The notes under the pieces were generated by a model. It saw only the letters and a list, made by a program, of their open reading frames with translations, was not told where the DNA came from and ran no database searches. Of a stretch of DNA of 46,885 nt, positions 15,290-22,661 are shown piece after piece. Numbering within the stretch: the stretch's first letter is position 1; each line of letters opens with the position of its first letter. A program made the translations under genes and the position numbers. The DNA comes from Oscillospiraceae bacterium (GTDB lineage Bacteria > Bacillota > Clostridia > Oscillospirales > Oscillospiraceae), in assembly GCA_902760845.1 (NCBI GenBank), contig CACWHX010000016.1, positions 1 to 46,885 of the forward strand, read 5' to 3'.

Positions 15290-16558
15290 TCAGGCCTCTG
15301 CCCCGCGCGCCGCAACCCTTCTGGACTGCGCCACGGCGATCACGGCCGCAATGATGCCCAGCACCGCCGTGCCGACGCCGTAAATGATGATGCGGGTATA
15401 GCCGCTGTCGCCATACGCATCCAGCCAGTTTCCGAACATCGTGTGAACGAACATATCCGGGATATAGCCGATCAGCGTCGCAATGGCCACCGCCGTCGCG
15501 GACACGCGGGTCGGAATCCCAAGCTCCGCCTGGATGGAGAAGTACGTGCCCTTGCACAGGAACATGGAGACGCCGACCAGGAGCAGCAGCACGATGAGGA
15601 TGCCGCCGCTGGTGCCGGCAGGCAGGATCAGGAACACGCCCAGCGTGACCGCGCAGGCCGCCTGTCCGAGCACCTGCTCCTTGGAGACGGAGTGGAAGGT
15701 CTTGTCCGCCAGCACGCCGCCGATCGGGCCGCCGATCATCCGGCAGCCATAGGTGCGCAGGGTGCCGATGCTCGCCGCGAGCGCCGCGGACATGCCGAGG
15801 ATGTTCGTGCTGTACGGCGTCAGATAGCTCGCGACGGCGGAAACCGTGACATAGCTCCACACCAGAATCGCCATGAGCCACACGCCGGGAATTTTGAACG
15901 CGGAAATGTAGTCCTTCATATTAAACGCTTTCCGCTCTTCCTCCAGGTTGGTATTCGCGCCGAACGCAGACTCCTTCGGCATGAGCCACAGGACCAGCAG
16001 GCCGGAAATCGCGGAGAGAATGCCCATGCTGACCAGCGCGTCTTTGAAGCCCGTCACGAGGTCCGCGTTGCTGACAATCGCCATCACGCCGAGCATGACG
16101 AAGCTGAGCAGCAGCGACGCAAAGCCGTTGAGCGCTTCAAAAATGCCGTAAATACGACCCTGCTCCTCGTCCGTGCCGGTCATGCGGATGCCCTTCATCA
16201 TGGCGGGCCAGAACGCAAAGCCGCCCGTCAGGCCCATCAGGAACCAAATGATTACGGCCATCGCGTAGCTCCGATACGTAAACACGAACAGGAAGCTCAG
16301 CAGCGCCTGGCCAAAAATAGAGACCAGCAGAACCGGCTTCGGATTGAACTTGTCGCCGATCCAGCCGCCGGGGAGATAGGACGCCGTGCAGGCAATCGCA
16401 TAGTAGCTCATCAGCGACCCAAGCTGCGCGTTGGTGCAGCCCATCGCGGCGATCATCTGGTCATAAAAGCTGGATTTCATGTAGGGCATTACATACATAA
16501 AGCCATATGCAACGCCGAGCGCCATCAAAAGCAAAAATCTCCTCAGGTTTTTCTTCAT
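15290..16558 (-). CDS. MFS transporter, first gene of the module B operon
   Basis: A 422-residue major facilitator with 12 hydrophobic segments. The first loop carries GGWIGDKFNPKPVLL, the usual MFS loop 2-3 motif, and the equivalent in the second half is GGPIGGVLADKTF. It resembles the organophosphate/anion and YihN-like branch more than drug exporters, but this is a visual judgement. A strong AGGAGG site precedes ATG 16558. It is preceded by a long leader and shares control with the oxidoreductase genes. Module B thus has two transporters of different families, perhaps one for uptake and one for product exchange. Confidence 0.85.
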   Translation of the reverse strand: MKKNLRRFLLLMALGVAYGFMYVMPYMKSSFYDQMIAAMGCTNAQLGSLMSYYAIACTASYLPGGWIGDKFNPKPVLLVSIFGQALLSFLFVFTYRSYAMAVIIWFLMGLTGGFAFWPAMMKGIRMTGTDEEQGRIYGIFEALNGFASLLLSFVMLGVMAIVSNADLVTGFKDALVSMGILSAISGLLVLWLMPKESAFGANTNLEEERKAFNMKDYISAFKIPGVWLMAILVWSYVTVSAVASYLTPYSTNILGMSAALAASIGTLRTYGCRMIGGPIGGVLADKTFHSVSKEQVLGQAACAVTLGVFLILPAGTSGGILIVLLLLVGVSMFLCKGTYFSIQAELGIPTRVSATAVAIATLIGYIPDMFVHTMFGNWLDAYGDSGYTRIIIYGVGTAVLGIIAAVIAVAQSRRVAARGAEA

Positions 16559-16740
16559 GGGTTTTCCTCCTCATTGTTTCTTTGGTCCGGTTCCTGCAAG
16601 CGCGCAGCAACCGGCTGCTTTTTCCCTGCGCCCCGCCTCCTGCGGAGGCAGTCAGCCCGGGTGCGGGTCCTTCTCTCTGATACCCGCATGAGTGAAAGCG
16701 CTGTGATCTTCTCCGCCGCTCCACGACCCTCCTTTATGTT
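16559..16740 (-). promoter_or_regulatory. Structured leader of the module B operon
   Basis: The predicted 5' leader of about 295 bases ends here. On the minus strand it can form GCGGGT/ACCCGC, GCCTCC/GGAGGC and CCGGTT/AACCGG stems. No known riboswitch class was recognised and no terminator T-run precedes the start codon. It may be a regulatory or stabilising leader, or only structured by chance in GC-rich DNA. Confidence 0.3.
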
Positions 16741-16758
16741 CCAATTTGTTTTTTGTAT

Positions 16759-16773
16759 ATTGGCCTTACCAAT
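16759..16773. promoter_or_regulatory. Candidate GntR operator, distal copy
   Basis: ATTGG, five spacer bases CCTTA, then CCAAT. The same arms and nearly the same spacer occur at 16835-16851, a strong sign that both are sites for one regulator, most likely the adjacent GntR protein. Confidence 0.6.
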
Positions 16774-16810
16774 TTTGCGATACAAAAAATTCTCCACGAC
16801 TGCGGAGTTT

Positions 16811-16820
16811 ATGCTATAAT
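16811..16820 (+). promoter_or_regulatory. Extended -10 promoter of the second GntR gene
   Basis: TGC directly precedes a perfect TATAAT (16815-16820); the -35 region is poor, as is common for extended -10 promoters. The start would be near 16827, eight bases before the proximal operator. Confidence 0.5.
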
Positions 16821-16834
16821 AGTCTTGAACCCCC

Positions 16835-16851
16835 AATTGGCCTAACCAATT
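16835..16851. promoter_or_regulatory. Candidate GntR operator, proximal copy
   Basis: AATTGG, spacer CCTAA, then CCAATT: six-base perfect arms. It lies between the predicted start points of two promoters that face each other, so one bound dimer could block both transcripts. Confidence 0.65.
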
Positions 16852-16859
16852 ATGTCCTC

Positions 16860-16888
16860 ATTATACCGGTTACTACCGTGTTTGTAAA
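16860..16888 (-). promoter_or_regulatory. Predicted promoter of the module B operon
   Basis: On the minus strand TTTACA (16888-16883), a 17-base spacer and a perfect TATAAT (16865-16860). The start would be near 16853, at the edge of the proximal operator. The leader RNA would run across the GntR promoter on the opposite strand. Confidence 0.6.
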
Positions 16889-17047
16889 GTGTCAAAGCGC
16901 AACAGTTTCGACCGCTTTTTATGTCCACTTTGCACAAAAGAAACCGGGAGCAGGCGGAGCAAATACGGAAGAAAGGGACAGACCCGGGCGCCCGGCGAAT
17001 CCGCTCGCCGCAATCCGCGCACACGCCCGGACTGCATGGTGAAGATC

Positions 17048-17773
17048 ATGAATGTTCTATCCTCTATGAATTACGAAACCGCAAGCAGCAAGGTCATTGC
17101 GCATATCCAGTCGGAGATTCTCCACGGCCGGCTTCGGAAGGGCGACAAGCTCCCGACGGAGCGCAAGCTGTCGGAGGACATGGAAATCAGCCGCGCCTCC
17201 GTTCGCGAGGCCATCCGCGCGCTGGAATCCATGGGAATCGTCACGTCCATTCAGGGCAGCGGCAATTACATTACCAACGCGCCGGAAACCGCAATCGACA
17301 TGGCGCTGTGCGCGCTCTTCGCGCTGAATGACGGCACGTTGAATAACATCATGCAGCTGCGCGTCATGCTGGAATTTGAAGCGTGCAAGGATATCGTCGC
17401 GTACGCGACGGACGAGGAAATCGCGCGCATCGTCCGCGCGGCGGACTATGATTACGAAAACCCATCCATACAATATCAGGCGGAGCACGACCGGAATTTT
17501 CACGGCGCAATCATCCACGGCAGCAGCAACCCGCTCATCCAGTATCTGTCCCACACGCTGGCAGCGCTTTTTGACGTCTATCGCGAGAAGGTATTCGCGA
17601 CCACGCTCGACCGAAATGAAAACAACATCACAAAGCGGGACCACGAGGCCATCGTAAAGGCCATTACCGATCGAGACGTCCTCGAGATCCACACGGCGCT
17701 GGCCAATCACATGTATTTGAACAAGGATTATCTGGAGATTCTCGACACCCAGTATCGGAACATCCTCGCCTGA
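17048..17773 (+). CDS. GntR-family transcriptional regulator (FadR/FCD subfamily), module B
   Basis: A 241-residue regulator. Residues 10-75 form the winged helix: LRKGDKLPTERKLSEDMEIS followed by RASVREAIRALESMGIV and the wing QGSGNYI. The C-terminal FCD domain has HDRNFHGAIIHGSSNP and RDHEAIV, histidine positions of the metal-binding FCD type. ATG 17048 is chosen for the GGTGAAG just upstream; 17036 is possible. No strong site exists, so translation may be weak, fitting a repressor. It is divergent from the module B operon and close to two matching palindromes, so it very likely controls that operon in response to a carboxylic acid. Confidence 0.9.
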   Translation: MNVLSSMNYETASSKVIAHIQSEILHGRLRKGDKLPTERKLSEDMEISRASVREAIRALESMGIVTSIQGSGNYITNAPETAIDMALCALFALNDGTLNNIMQLRVMLEFEACKDIVAYATDEEIARIVRAADYDYENPSIQYQAEHDRNFHGAIIHGSSNPLIQYLSHTLAALFDVYREKVFATTLDRNENNITKRDHEAIVKAITDRDVLEIHTALANHMYLNKDYLEILDTQYRNILA

Positions 17774-18027
17774 TCCGGCGCGTGGCACGTTTTAAATTGA
17801 ATTATCACATCGCATGACTTTGACTTCATTCCCTGTTTTTCCGAAATTTTTCAGCATATTGCGGCGCGTTCGCGTTCACACTAGAATCGCTGCACCGCAA
17901 TACGGACTGCGCAGTACGCGCCAGAATTGCAAAAAATTGCATTCTGCGTCCGCCGCATAGTTCGCGCCGCGGTGCAAAAAATAGGATCGGGAAATATCCC
18001 GAAACGAAAAAAGGAGATGGAAAAACA

Positions 18028-18225
18028 ATGGCGAAGTCCAGCAACAATCTTGTGAACCCGAACGCTCGCGAAGCGATGAACCGTTTCAAGATGGAGGCCG
18101 CTTCCGAAGTGGGCGTCAATCTGAAGCAGGGTTACAACGGCGACCTTACCTCTCGCCAGGCCGGCAGCGTCGGCGGCCAGATGGTCAAGAAGATGATCCA
18201 GGCCTACGAGAACGGCATGCAGTAA
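18028..18225 (+). CDS. Alpha/beta-type small acid-soluble spore protein
   Basis: A 65-residue DNA-binding protein that saturates and protects the spore chromosome. The sequence MEAASEVGV near residue 22-30 matches the site cut by the GPR protease at germination, and the C-terminal half has the conserved DLTSRQAGSVGGQMVKKMI. AAAGGAG precedes ATG 18028. It stands alone with its own terminator. Bases 17774-18027 upstream hold no gene; a forespore promoter is expected, but I could not place one with acceptable spacing. Confidence 0.95.
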   Translation: MAKSSNNLVNPNAREAMNRFKMEAASEVGVNLKQGYNGDLTSRQAGSVGGQMVKKMIQAYENGMQ

Positions 18226-18245
18226 ATCTGCTGTCAAGCAAAAAG

Positions 18246-18280
18246 TGAGCGCGCAGACTCCTCTGCGCGCTCATTTTTTG
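18246..18280 (+). terminator. Intrinsic terminator of the spore protein gene
   Basis: TGAGCGCGCAGA pairs perfectly with TCTGCGCGCTCA around a four-base loop, followed by six T residues. A textbook terminator. An R3 repeat starts three bases after it. Confidence 0.9.
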
Positions 18281-18282
18281 AG

Positions 18283-18384
18283 CCTGTCGAAAAACTTTTT
18301 CGACAGGCGGGGACTGCGCTGCATGCCTTGCCCTCGTTCGCGAATGCGATTCGCGATAGGAGGGCAATCCACTCCGCGAGCGGA
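18283..18384 (+). repeat. R3 repeat, copy C (partial)
   Basis: It begins with the palindrome CCTGTCGAAAAA...TTTTTCGACAGG and continues CGGGGACTGCGCTGCATGCC TTGCCCTCGTTCGC as in copies D and E. After that it diverges, so this is a truncated copy. It sits between the spore protein terminator and the 3' end of the alanyl-tRNA editing gene. Bases 18385-18467 show nothing further. Confidence 0.65.
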
Positions 18385-18467
18385 ATTATTTCTGCCGCAC
18401 ATGTTGCCGAAAAAAGGATTTGACTCTATTCGCGGCGCGCGCCGCGCACTCTGCCGAGGGCTTCTTT

Positions 18468-19625
18468 TCACGCCTGAAACGTCTCGAAAAACGCCTCGAT
18501 CTCCGCCTTTTTTGCCGGGCAGGAGCCTTGGATCATTGTTGGCTTTCCGCCGCCGCGGCCGCCAAGCGCGGCGTTGATTTCCGCGGCGCGCGCGCGGAGG
18601 TCCGTGTGCAGGCTGCCGATGATATAGCGATAGCCCGCCTCGTCGTCGCCGGAAAACGCCGCGCAGACGCCGCCCGCGCGCGCCATGCCGGCGTTGACCA
18701 GCTCGCGCATCGCGTCCGCGTCGGCAAACGCATCCACAACGCAGAGGTTGCCCGGCGTCTCCGGCATGTCCCGCAGGCGCTGCATCGTGTGCGCGCGCTC
18801 GCGCGCGGCGAGCTCGCGCTCCAGCGCCTCCTTTTCCCGCAGCAGCCGCTCGGCCGCCGCGACCACGTCCGCGCGCGGCACGGACAGCAGATGGGAGAGC
18901 GACGCGACCTGCGCGTGGCGCAGCGCGTAGTCCGCCTGCGCGTCCGCACCGCACAGGATTGTGAGACGCACGCCGCCGCGGTGGCGCATGCTGTCCACAA
19001 TCTTGATCGCGCCGACCTCGCCCGTGCGCGAGACGTGCGGCGCGCAGCAGGCGCACACATCGTAGCCCTCGACCGTGACGATGCGGACATTTTCGCGCAG
19101 GTCGAGCTTGCTGCGGTACGTCATCTTGACAAGCGCCTCCGGCGCGGGGTATTCTATCCTCACGGGCACGTCGCGCCAGACGGCCTCGTTCGCGAGCCGC
19201 TCGATCTCCATCAGCTGCTCCCACGTGAGCTCGCCGTCGTAGTCCATCGTGACCGTCTCGTCGCCGAGATGGAAGCCCACGTTGCGATAGCCGTAATGCG
19301 TGTGGACGAGACCGGAGACGATGTGCTCCCCCGTGTGCGCCTGCATCCGGCGAAACCGCTTCCCCCAGTCGATCACGCCGTGCGCCGTCGTGCCGGGCTC
19401 CAGCGGCGCGTCCGTGTAGTGCGCGACCTCGCCGGACTCCTCCTGCACATCCGTGACCGCCGCGCCGTTCAGCGCGCCCGTGTCCGCCGGCTGGCCGCCG
19501 CCCTCCGGGAAAAAGGCTGTCCGGTCGAGCACCACGCGCCAGCGCGCGCCCGCCGGCTCGCAGCGGAGCACCGCCGCCGTGAATTCCCGCAGGTGGCTGT
19601 CCGTGTCATAGAGCCTGGTTGTCAT
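18468..19625 (-). CDS. Alanyl-tRNA editing protein, AlaX-like with DHHA1 domain
   Basis: A 385-residue free-standing editing enzyme that deacylates mischarged Ser- or Gly-tRNA(Ala). The N-terminal barrel has FFPEGGGQPADTG, the editing-core zinc motif HTGEH (H97, H101) follows, and the second pair is C193-x3-H197 in CCAPH. The C-terminal region holds a helical linker (residues about 240-275) and a DHHA1 domain with GGRGGGKPTMIQGS, as in the C-terminal part of AlaRS. The aminoacylation domain is absent. ATG 19625 follows GGGGGA. It is divergent from the ECF S component, with a 17-base promoter spacer containing a palindrome. Confidence 0.9.
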   Translation of the reverse strand: MTTRLYDTDSHLREFTAAVLRCEPAGARWRVVLDRTAFFPEGGGQPADTGALNGAAVTDVQEESGEVAHYTDAPLEPGTTAHGVIDWGKRFRRMQAHTGEHIVSGLVHTHYGYRNVGFHLGDETVTMDYDGELTWEQLMEIERLANEAVWRDVPVRIEYPAPEALVKMTYRSKLDLRENVRIVTVEGYDVCACCAPHVSRTGEVGAIKIVDSMRHRGGVRLTILCGADAQADYALRHAQVASLSHLLSVPRADVVAAAERLLREKEALERELAARERAHTMQRLRDMPETPGNLCVVDAFADADAMRELVNAGMARAGGVCAAFSGDDEAGYRYIIGSLHTDLRARAAEINAALGGRGGGKPTMIQGSCPAKKAEIEAFFETFQA

Positions 19626-19649
19626 GTGCAATTCCCCCATTTCCGGGTC

Positions 19650-19678
19650 AGTATAACACAAAAATTTGTGAATTACAA
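19650..19678 (-). promoter_or_regulatory. Predicted promoter of the alanyl-tRNA editing gene, with a palindrome in the spacer
   Basis: On the minus strand TTGTAA, 17 bases, TATACT. CACAAA and TTTGTG arms (19657-19662 and 19665-19670) fill most of the spacer, a place where a bound repressor would exclude polymerase. No candidate regulator is known from the window. Confidence 0.5.
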
Positions 19679-19680
19679 TC

Positions 19681-19710
19681 TTGACAAACCCTATTACATA
19701 TTGGTATAGT
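19681..19710 (+). promoter_or_regulatory. Predicted promoter of the ECF S component gene
   Basis: A perfect TTGACA (19681-19686), an 18-base spacer and TATAGT (19705-19710). The leader would be only about 30 bases, too short for a vitamin riboswitch. Confidence 0.65.
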
Positions 19711-19745
19711 GGGTAATAGAATTTCAGGAGAAAGAGGTGTTCCCT

Positions 19746-20270
19746 ATGAATCGGAATCAAAAGCTGCTCGTGTACCTTGCGCTGATGTCGGCGCTGTGCT
19801 GTGTGGCGACGATGGTGATCCCCATTCCGACGCCGACCGGCGGCTATCTCAACGCGGGGGACATCATCGTGGTGTTCAGCGCGCTGCTCGCGGGCCCGCT
19901 TTACGGCGGCATCATCGGAGGCGTCGGCTCCGGGCTTGCGGACGTGCTCGGCGGTTACGTGCTCTATGCGCCCGGCACGCTCGTCGTGAAGGGGCTGGCC
20001 GCCGTCATCACGGGACTCATTTTCCGCGCGTCGAAAAAAAGGCACTTCGGTGCGTCGCTCGTCGCCGCCATCTGCGGGGAGCTGTTCATGGTGCTGGGGT
20101 ACTTTGTGTTCGAGGCCGTGTTCCTCGGCTATGGCCTCGCCGCCGCGGCGGAGATCGTCGGCAATCTCCTGCAGGGCACGGCCGGCGTCGTGGGCGGGCT
20201 CGCGCTCTATCACGCGCTCTATCGCGTGCCGGAGATTCGGCGCTTTTCCGAGCTGGCACTGGAGAAGTAA
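19746..20270 (+). CDS. ECF transporter S component (vitamin or precursor uptake)
   Basis: A 174-residue membrane protein with five or six hydrophobic segments, the substrate-binding unit of an energy-coupling-factor transporter. Diagnostic features are the short first segment, GGYLNAGDIIVVFSALLAGP and GGIIGGVGSGLADVLGGY, as in the DUF1393/HmpT-like group that imports hydroxymethylpyrimidine, pyridoxine or related compounds. The shared EcfA1, EcfA2 and EcfT units are elsewhere in the genome. ATG 19746 fits GAGGTG; a GTG at 19737 behind AGGAG is a close rival. The substrate cannot be assigned. Confidence 0.8.
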   Translation: MNRNQKLLVYLALMSALCCVATMVIPIPTPTGGYLNAGDIIVVFSALLAGPLYGGIIGGVGSGLADVLGGYVLYAPGTLVVKGLAAVITGLIFRASKKRHFGASLVAAICGELFMVLGYFVFEAVFLGYGLAAAAEIVGNLLQGTAGVVGGLALYHALYRVPEIRRFSELALEK

Positions 20271-20289
20271 CGATACTGCCTGACAATGC

Positions 20290-20325
20290 AAACGCTCTGT
20301 GCGGAGCCTTCCGCACAGAGCGTTT
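20290..20325. terminator. Bidirectional intrinsic terminator
   Basis: A perfect 16-base-pair stem (AAACGCTCTGTGCGGA with its complement) and four-base loop between the convergent ECF S component and serA-like genes. T residues on both sides allow use in both directions. Confidence 0.85.
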
Positions 20326-20343
20326 ATTGCTTTCGCTTTGTCC

Positions 20344-21516
20344 TTACACCACGCGCACGCGGATGACCTCCGGGATGGTGCGGATGGCCTCCACCTGCGC
20401 ATCCGTCAGCTCGCCGTTGAGATCAATCATCGCGTAGGCGTACTCCGCATAGGCCTTGTTAATCATATTCTCCACGTTCAGGCCCGTGCTGCACGCGATA
20501 TCGAGGAAGCTGTTCAGCATCTTCGGCACATTCTGGTGCAGAATGCAGAGCCGGCGCACGCCCATGCGCTCCAGCGTCGCGTCCGGGAAGTTGACGGAAT
20601 TTTTAATGTTGCCGTTTTCCAGGTAATCATACATCTCATGCGCCGCCATGACGGAGGATTTCTCCTCGCTCTCCGGCGTCACCGCGCCGAGGTGCGGCAT
20701 GACGATGACGTTTTCCGCGCCGATGAGCTTCTTGTTCGGGAAGTCGGTGACGTACTTTCCCACGCGGCCGGCGGCGATGGCCTCCAGAATCGCGTCGTCG
20801 TCCACGATCTCGGCGCGGGACTCGTTGATGATGCGCACGCCGGGCTTCATCTTGGCAAAGGCGGCCGCGCCCAGCATGTGGCGGGTCGTGTCCGTATACG
20901 GCACGTTCACGCTGATATAGTCGGACTTGAGATAGATCTCGTCTACATCCACCGCGTGCGCCACGCTGCGGCTCAGACGCCACGCCGCGTCCACCGACAA
21001 AAACGGATCATAGCCGATGACGTTCATGCCGAGCTTCACGGCGATATTCGCAATCAGCGACCCGATCGCGCCAAGCCCGATCACGCCGAGGGTCTTGCCC
21101 ATCAGCTCCGGGCCGGAGAAGGCGGACTTGCCCTTTTCCACCAGCGCCGGAATGCGGTCGCCCTCGTCCTTGAGACTCTTGACCCAGTCGATGCTGCCCA
21201 GCACGTCGCGCGAGGACATGACGAGCGAGCAGAGGATCAGCTCCTTTACGGCCTCCGCGTTCGCGCCGGGAGAGTTGAACACCACGACGCCCCGCTCGCA
21301 GCACTGCTCCAGCGGGATGTTGTTCGTGCCCGCGCCGGAGCGCGCAATGGCGAGCAGCGACGGCCCGAACGGATAGGCGTGCAGGTCGGCGCTGCGCAGC
21401 AGGATGCCAACGGGGTCCTCCACGTTTTCGCCGACGGTGCAGCCGCGCTCCTCCAGCAGCGTGATGCCGCGCTCGGCAATGTGGTTCATCGTTTGAATGC
21501 GAAAATTTTTATCCAT
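20344..21516 (-). CDS. serA: D-3-phosphoglycerate dehydrogenase
   Basis: A 390-residue first enzyme of serine synthesis. The nucleotide fold has GLGAIGSLIA, the substrate Arg is in GTNNIPLEQC/INESRAEI, and the active-site His is in MPHLGAVTPESEE. The stretch GKYVTDFPN before it is typical of the clostridial short SerA. A C-terminal ACT domain (about residues 318-390) probably gives serine feedback. ATG 21516 overlaps the serC stop by 8 bases, so the two are coupled. The order serC-serA and the ACT domain support serA over another hydroxyacid dehydrogenase. serB is not in the window. Confidence 0.9.
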   Translation of the reverse strand: MDKNFRIQTMNHIAERGITLLEERGCTVGENVEDPVGILLRSADLHAYPFGPSLLAIARSGAGTNNIPLEQCCERGVVVFNSPGANAEAVKELILCSLVMSSRDVLGSIDWVKSLKDEGDRIPALVEKGKSAFSGPELMGKTLGVIGLGAIGSLIANIAVKLGMNVIGYDPFLSVDAAWRLSRSVAHAVDVDEIYLKSDYISVNVPYTDTTRHMLGAAAFAKMKPGVRIINESRAEIVDDDAILEAIAAGRVGKYVTDFPNKKLIGAENVIVMPHLGAVTPESEEKSSVMAAHEMYDYLENGNIKNSVNFPDATLERMGVRRLCILHQNVPKMLNSFLDIACSTGLNVENMINKAYAEYAYAMIDLNGELTDAQVEAIRTIPEVIRVRVV

Positions 21517-22600
21517 GGTGTTCAACCTCAAATCGTTTCAGATAATCGACGAGCGCGTCCACGCCCGCCATCGGCATCGCGTTGTAGAGCGACGCGCGCA
21601 TGCCGCCCGCAATGCGGTGGCCCTTCAGATTCAGCAGCCCCTCCGCCGCGGCGCCGCCGACGCACGCCGCGTCCAGCGCCGCGTCGCCGGTGCGGAATGT
21701 GACGTTCATGTCCGACCGCGAGCCGGGCGCCGCGTTTGCGTGAAACAGCGCGCTGTTATCCAGAAAATCATAGAGCTTCTTCGCGCGGGCGGATTTGATC
21801 TGCTCCATGCCCGCGACGCCGCCCTGCGTCTCCAGCCAGTCCAGCATCAGGCCGAGCATATAGATGCACCAGCACGGCGGGGTGTTGAACATGGAATCCT
21901 TGTCGATCATGCGCTGATAGCTCAGCATCAGCGGCGTGATGGCGCGCTCGTGTCCGGCAAGGCGCCTGTCGATCACGACGACCGTGAGCCCCGCGGGCGC
22001 CATGTTCTTCTGCGCCCCGGCGTAGAGCAGCCCGTAATCCGCCACGTGGATTGGGCGCGACAAAATGTCCGACGACATGTCGCACACGAGCGGTACGTCC
22101 CCGGTCCACGGGACGTACTGCCACTCCGTGCCGTAAATCGTATTGTTGGAACAGTAATAGAAATAGGCGGCGTCCGGGTCCGGCGTCAGCTCGGCCTGCG
22201 CGGGGATGCGCGTGTGGCCGCAGGCAGAGGTGTCCGCGGCAAGACGTACCGCGCCGTATTTCTCCGCCTCCCGCGCGGCGCTCGCCGAAAAGTGACCCGT
22301 GACGGCGTAATCCGCGCTGCCGCCCTCCGGCAGCAGATTCAGCGGGATCATGGAAAACTGCAGCGACGCGCCGCCCTGCAAAAACAGGATCTCATGCGTC
22401 TCCGGCACGGAGAGCGCGCTTCTGAGCTTTTCCTTCGTCGCCTGAAATATTTCCGTAAACCGCGCGCTGCGGTGACTCATTTCCATCACCGACATGCCGG
22501 AGCCGCCGCAGTTCATCAGCTCCGCCTGCGCGCGCGCCAGCACCGGCTCCGGCAGGACCGACGGCCCCGCCGAAAAGTTGAACACCTGGTCTCTGTTCAT
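21509..22600 (-). CDS. serC: Phosphoserine aminotransferase
   Basis: A 363-residue PLP enzyme that converts 3-phosphohydroxypyruvate and glutamate to phosphoserine. It opens with FNFSAGPSVLPEPVL and has MEMSHRSARF and FLQGGASLQFSMIP. The PLP lysine is K198 in AGAQKN, the same number as in E. coli SerC. Length is standard. Upstream is a GGGGGAAAG site and its own promoter inside the end of mtaB; downstream it is coupled to serA. Confidence 0.95.
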   Translation of the reverse strand: MNRDQVFNFSAGPSVLPEPVLARAQAELMNCGGSGMSVMEMSHRSARFTEIFQATKEKLRSALSVPETHEILFLQGGASLQFSMIPLNLLPEGGSADYAVTGHFSASAAREAEKYGAVRLAADTSACGHTRIPAQAELTPDPDAAYFYYCSNNTIYGTEWQYVPWTGDVPLVCDMSSDILSRPIHVADYGLLYAGAQKNMAPAGLTVVVIDRRLAGHERAITPLMLSYQRMIDKDSMFNTPPCWCIYMLGLMLDWLETQGGVAGMEQIKSARAKKLYDFLDNSALFHANAAPGSRSDMNVTFRTGDAALDAACVGGAAAEGLLNLKGHRIAGGMRASLYNAMPMAGVDALVDYLKRFEVEHHG

Positions 22601-22632
22601 GGCTTTCCCCCACCATTTTTATATGTGTTAAA

Positions 22633-22661
22633 AGTCTAACACGACTTCCTCATTCCGTCAA
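22633..22661 (-). promoter_or_regulatory. Predicted serC-serA promoter
   Basis: On the minus strand TTGACG (22661-22656), 17 bases, TAGACT (22638-22633). It overlaps the last codon of mtaB, so serC could be read both from mtaB and from this promoter. A GTGTTA/TAACAC hairpin lies over the predicted start. Confidence 0.5.

Noticed and set aside
17881..18027. A forespore-type promoter before the spore protein gene
   Set aside because: CATAG-like and GAATT/GCATT-like boxes are present, but none has the expected spacing, so no site is called.
20344..21516. The serA-like gene as a third copy of the module dehydrogenase
   Set aside because: It has an ACT domain and the GKYVTDFPN signature and is coupled to serC, which fit phosphoglycerate dehydrogenase.
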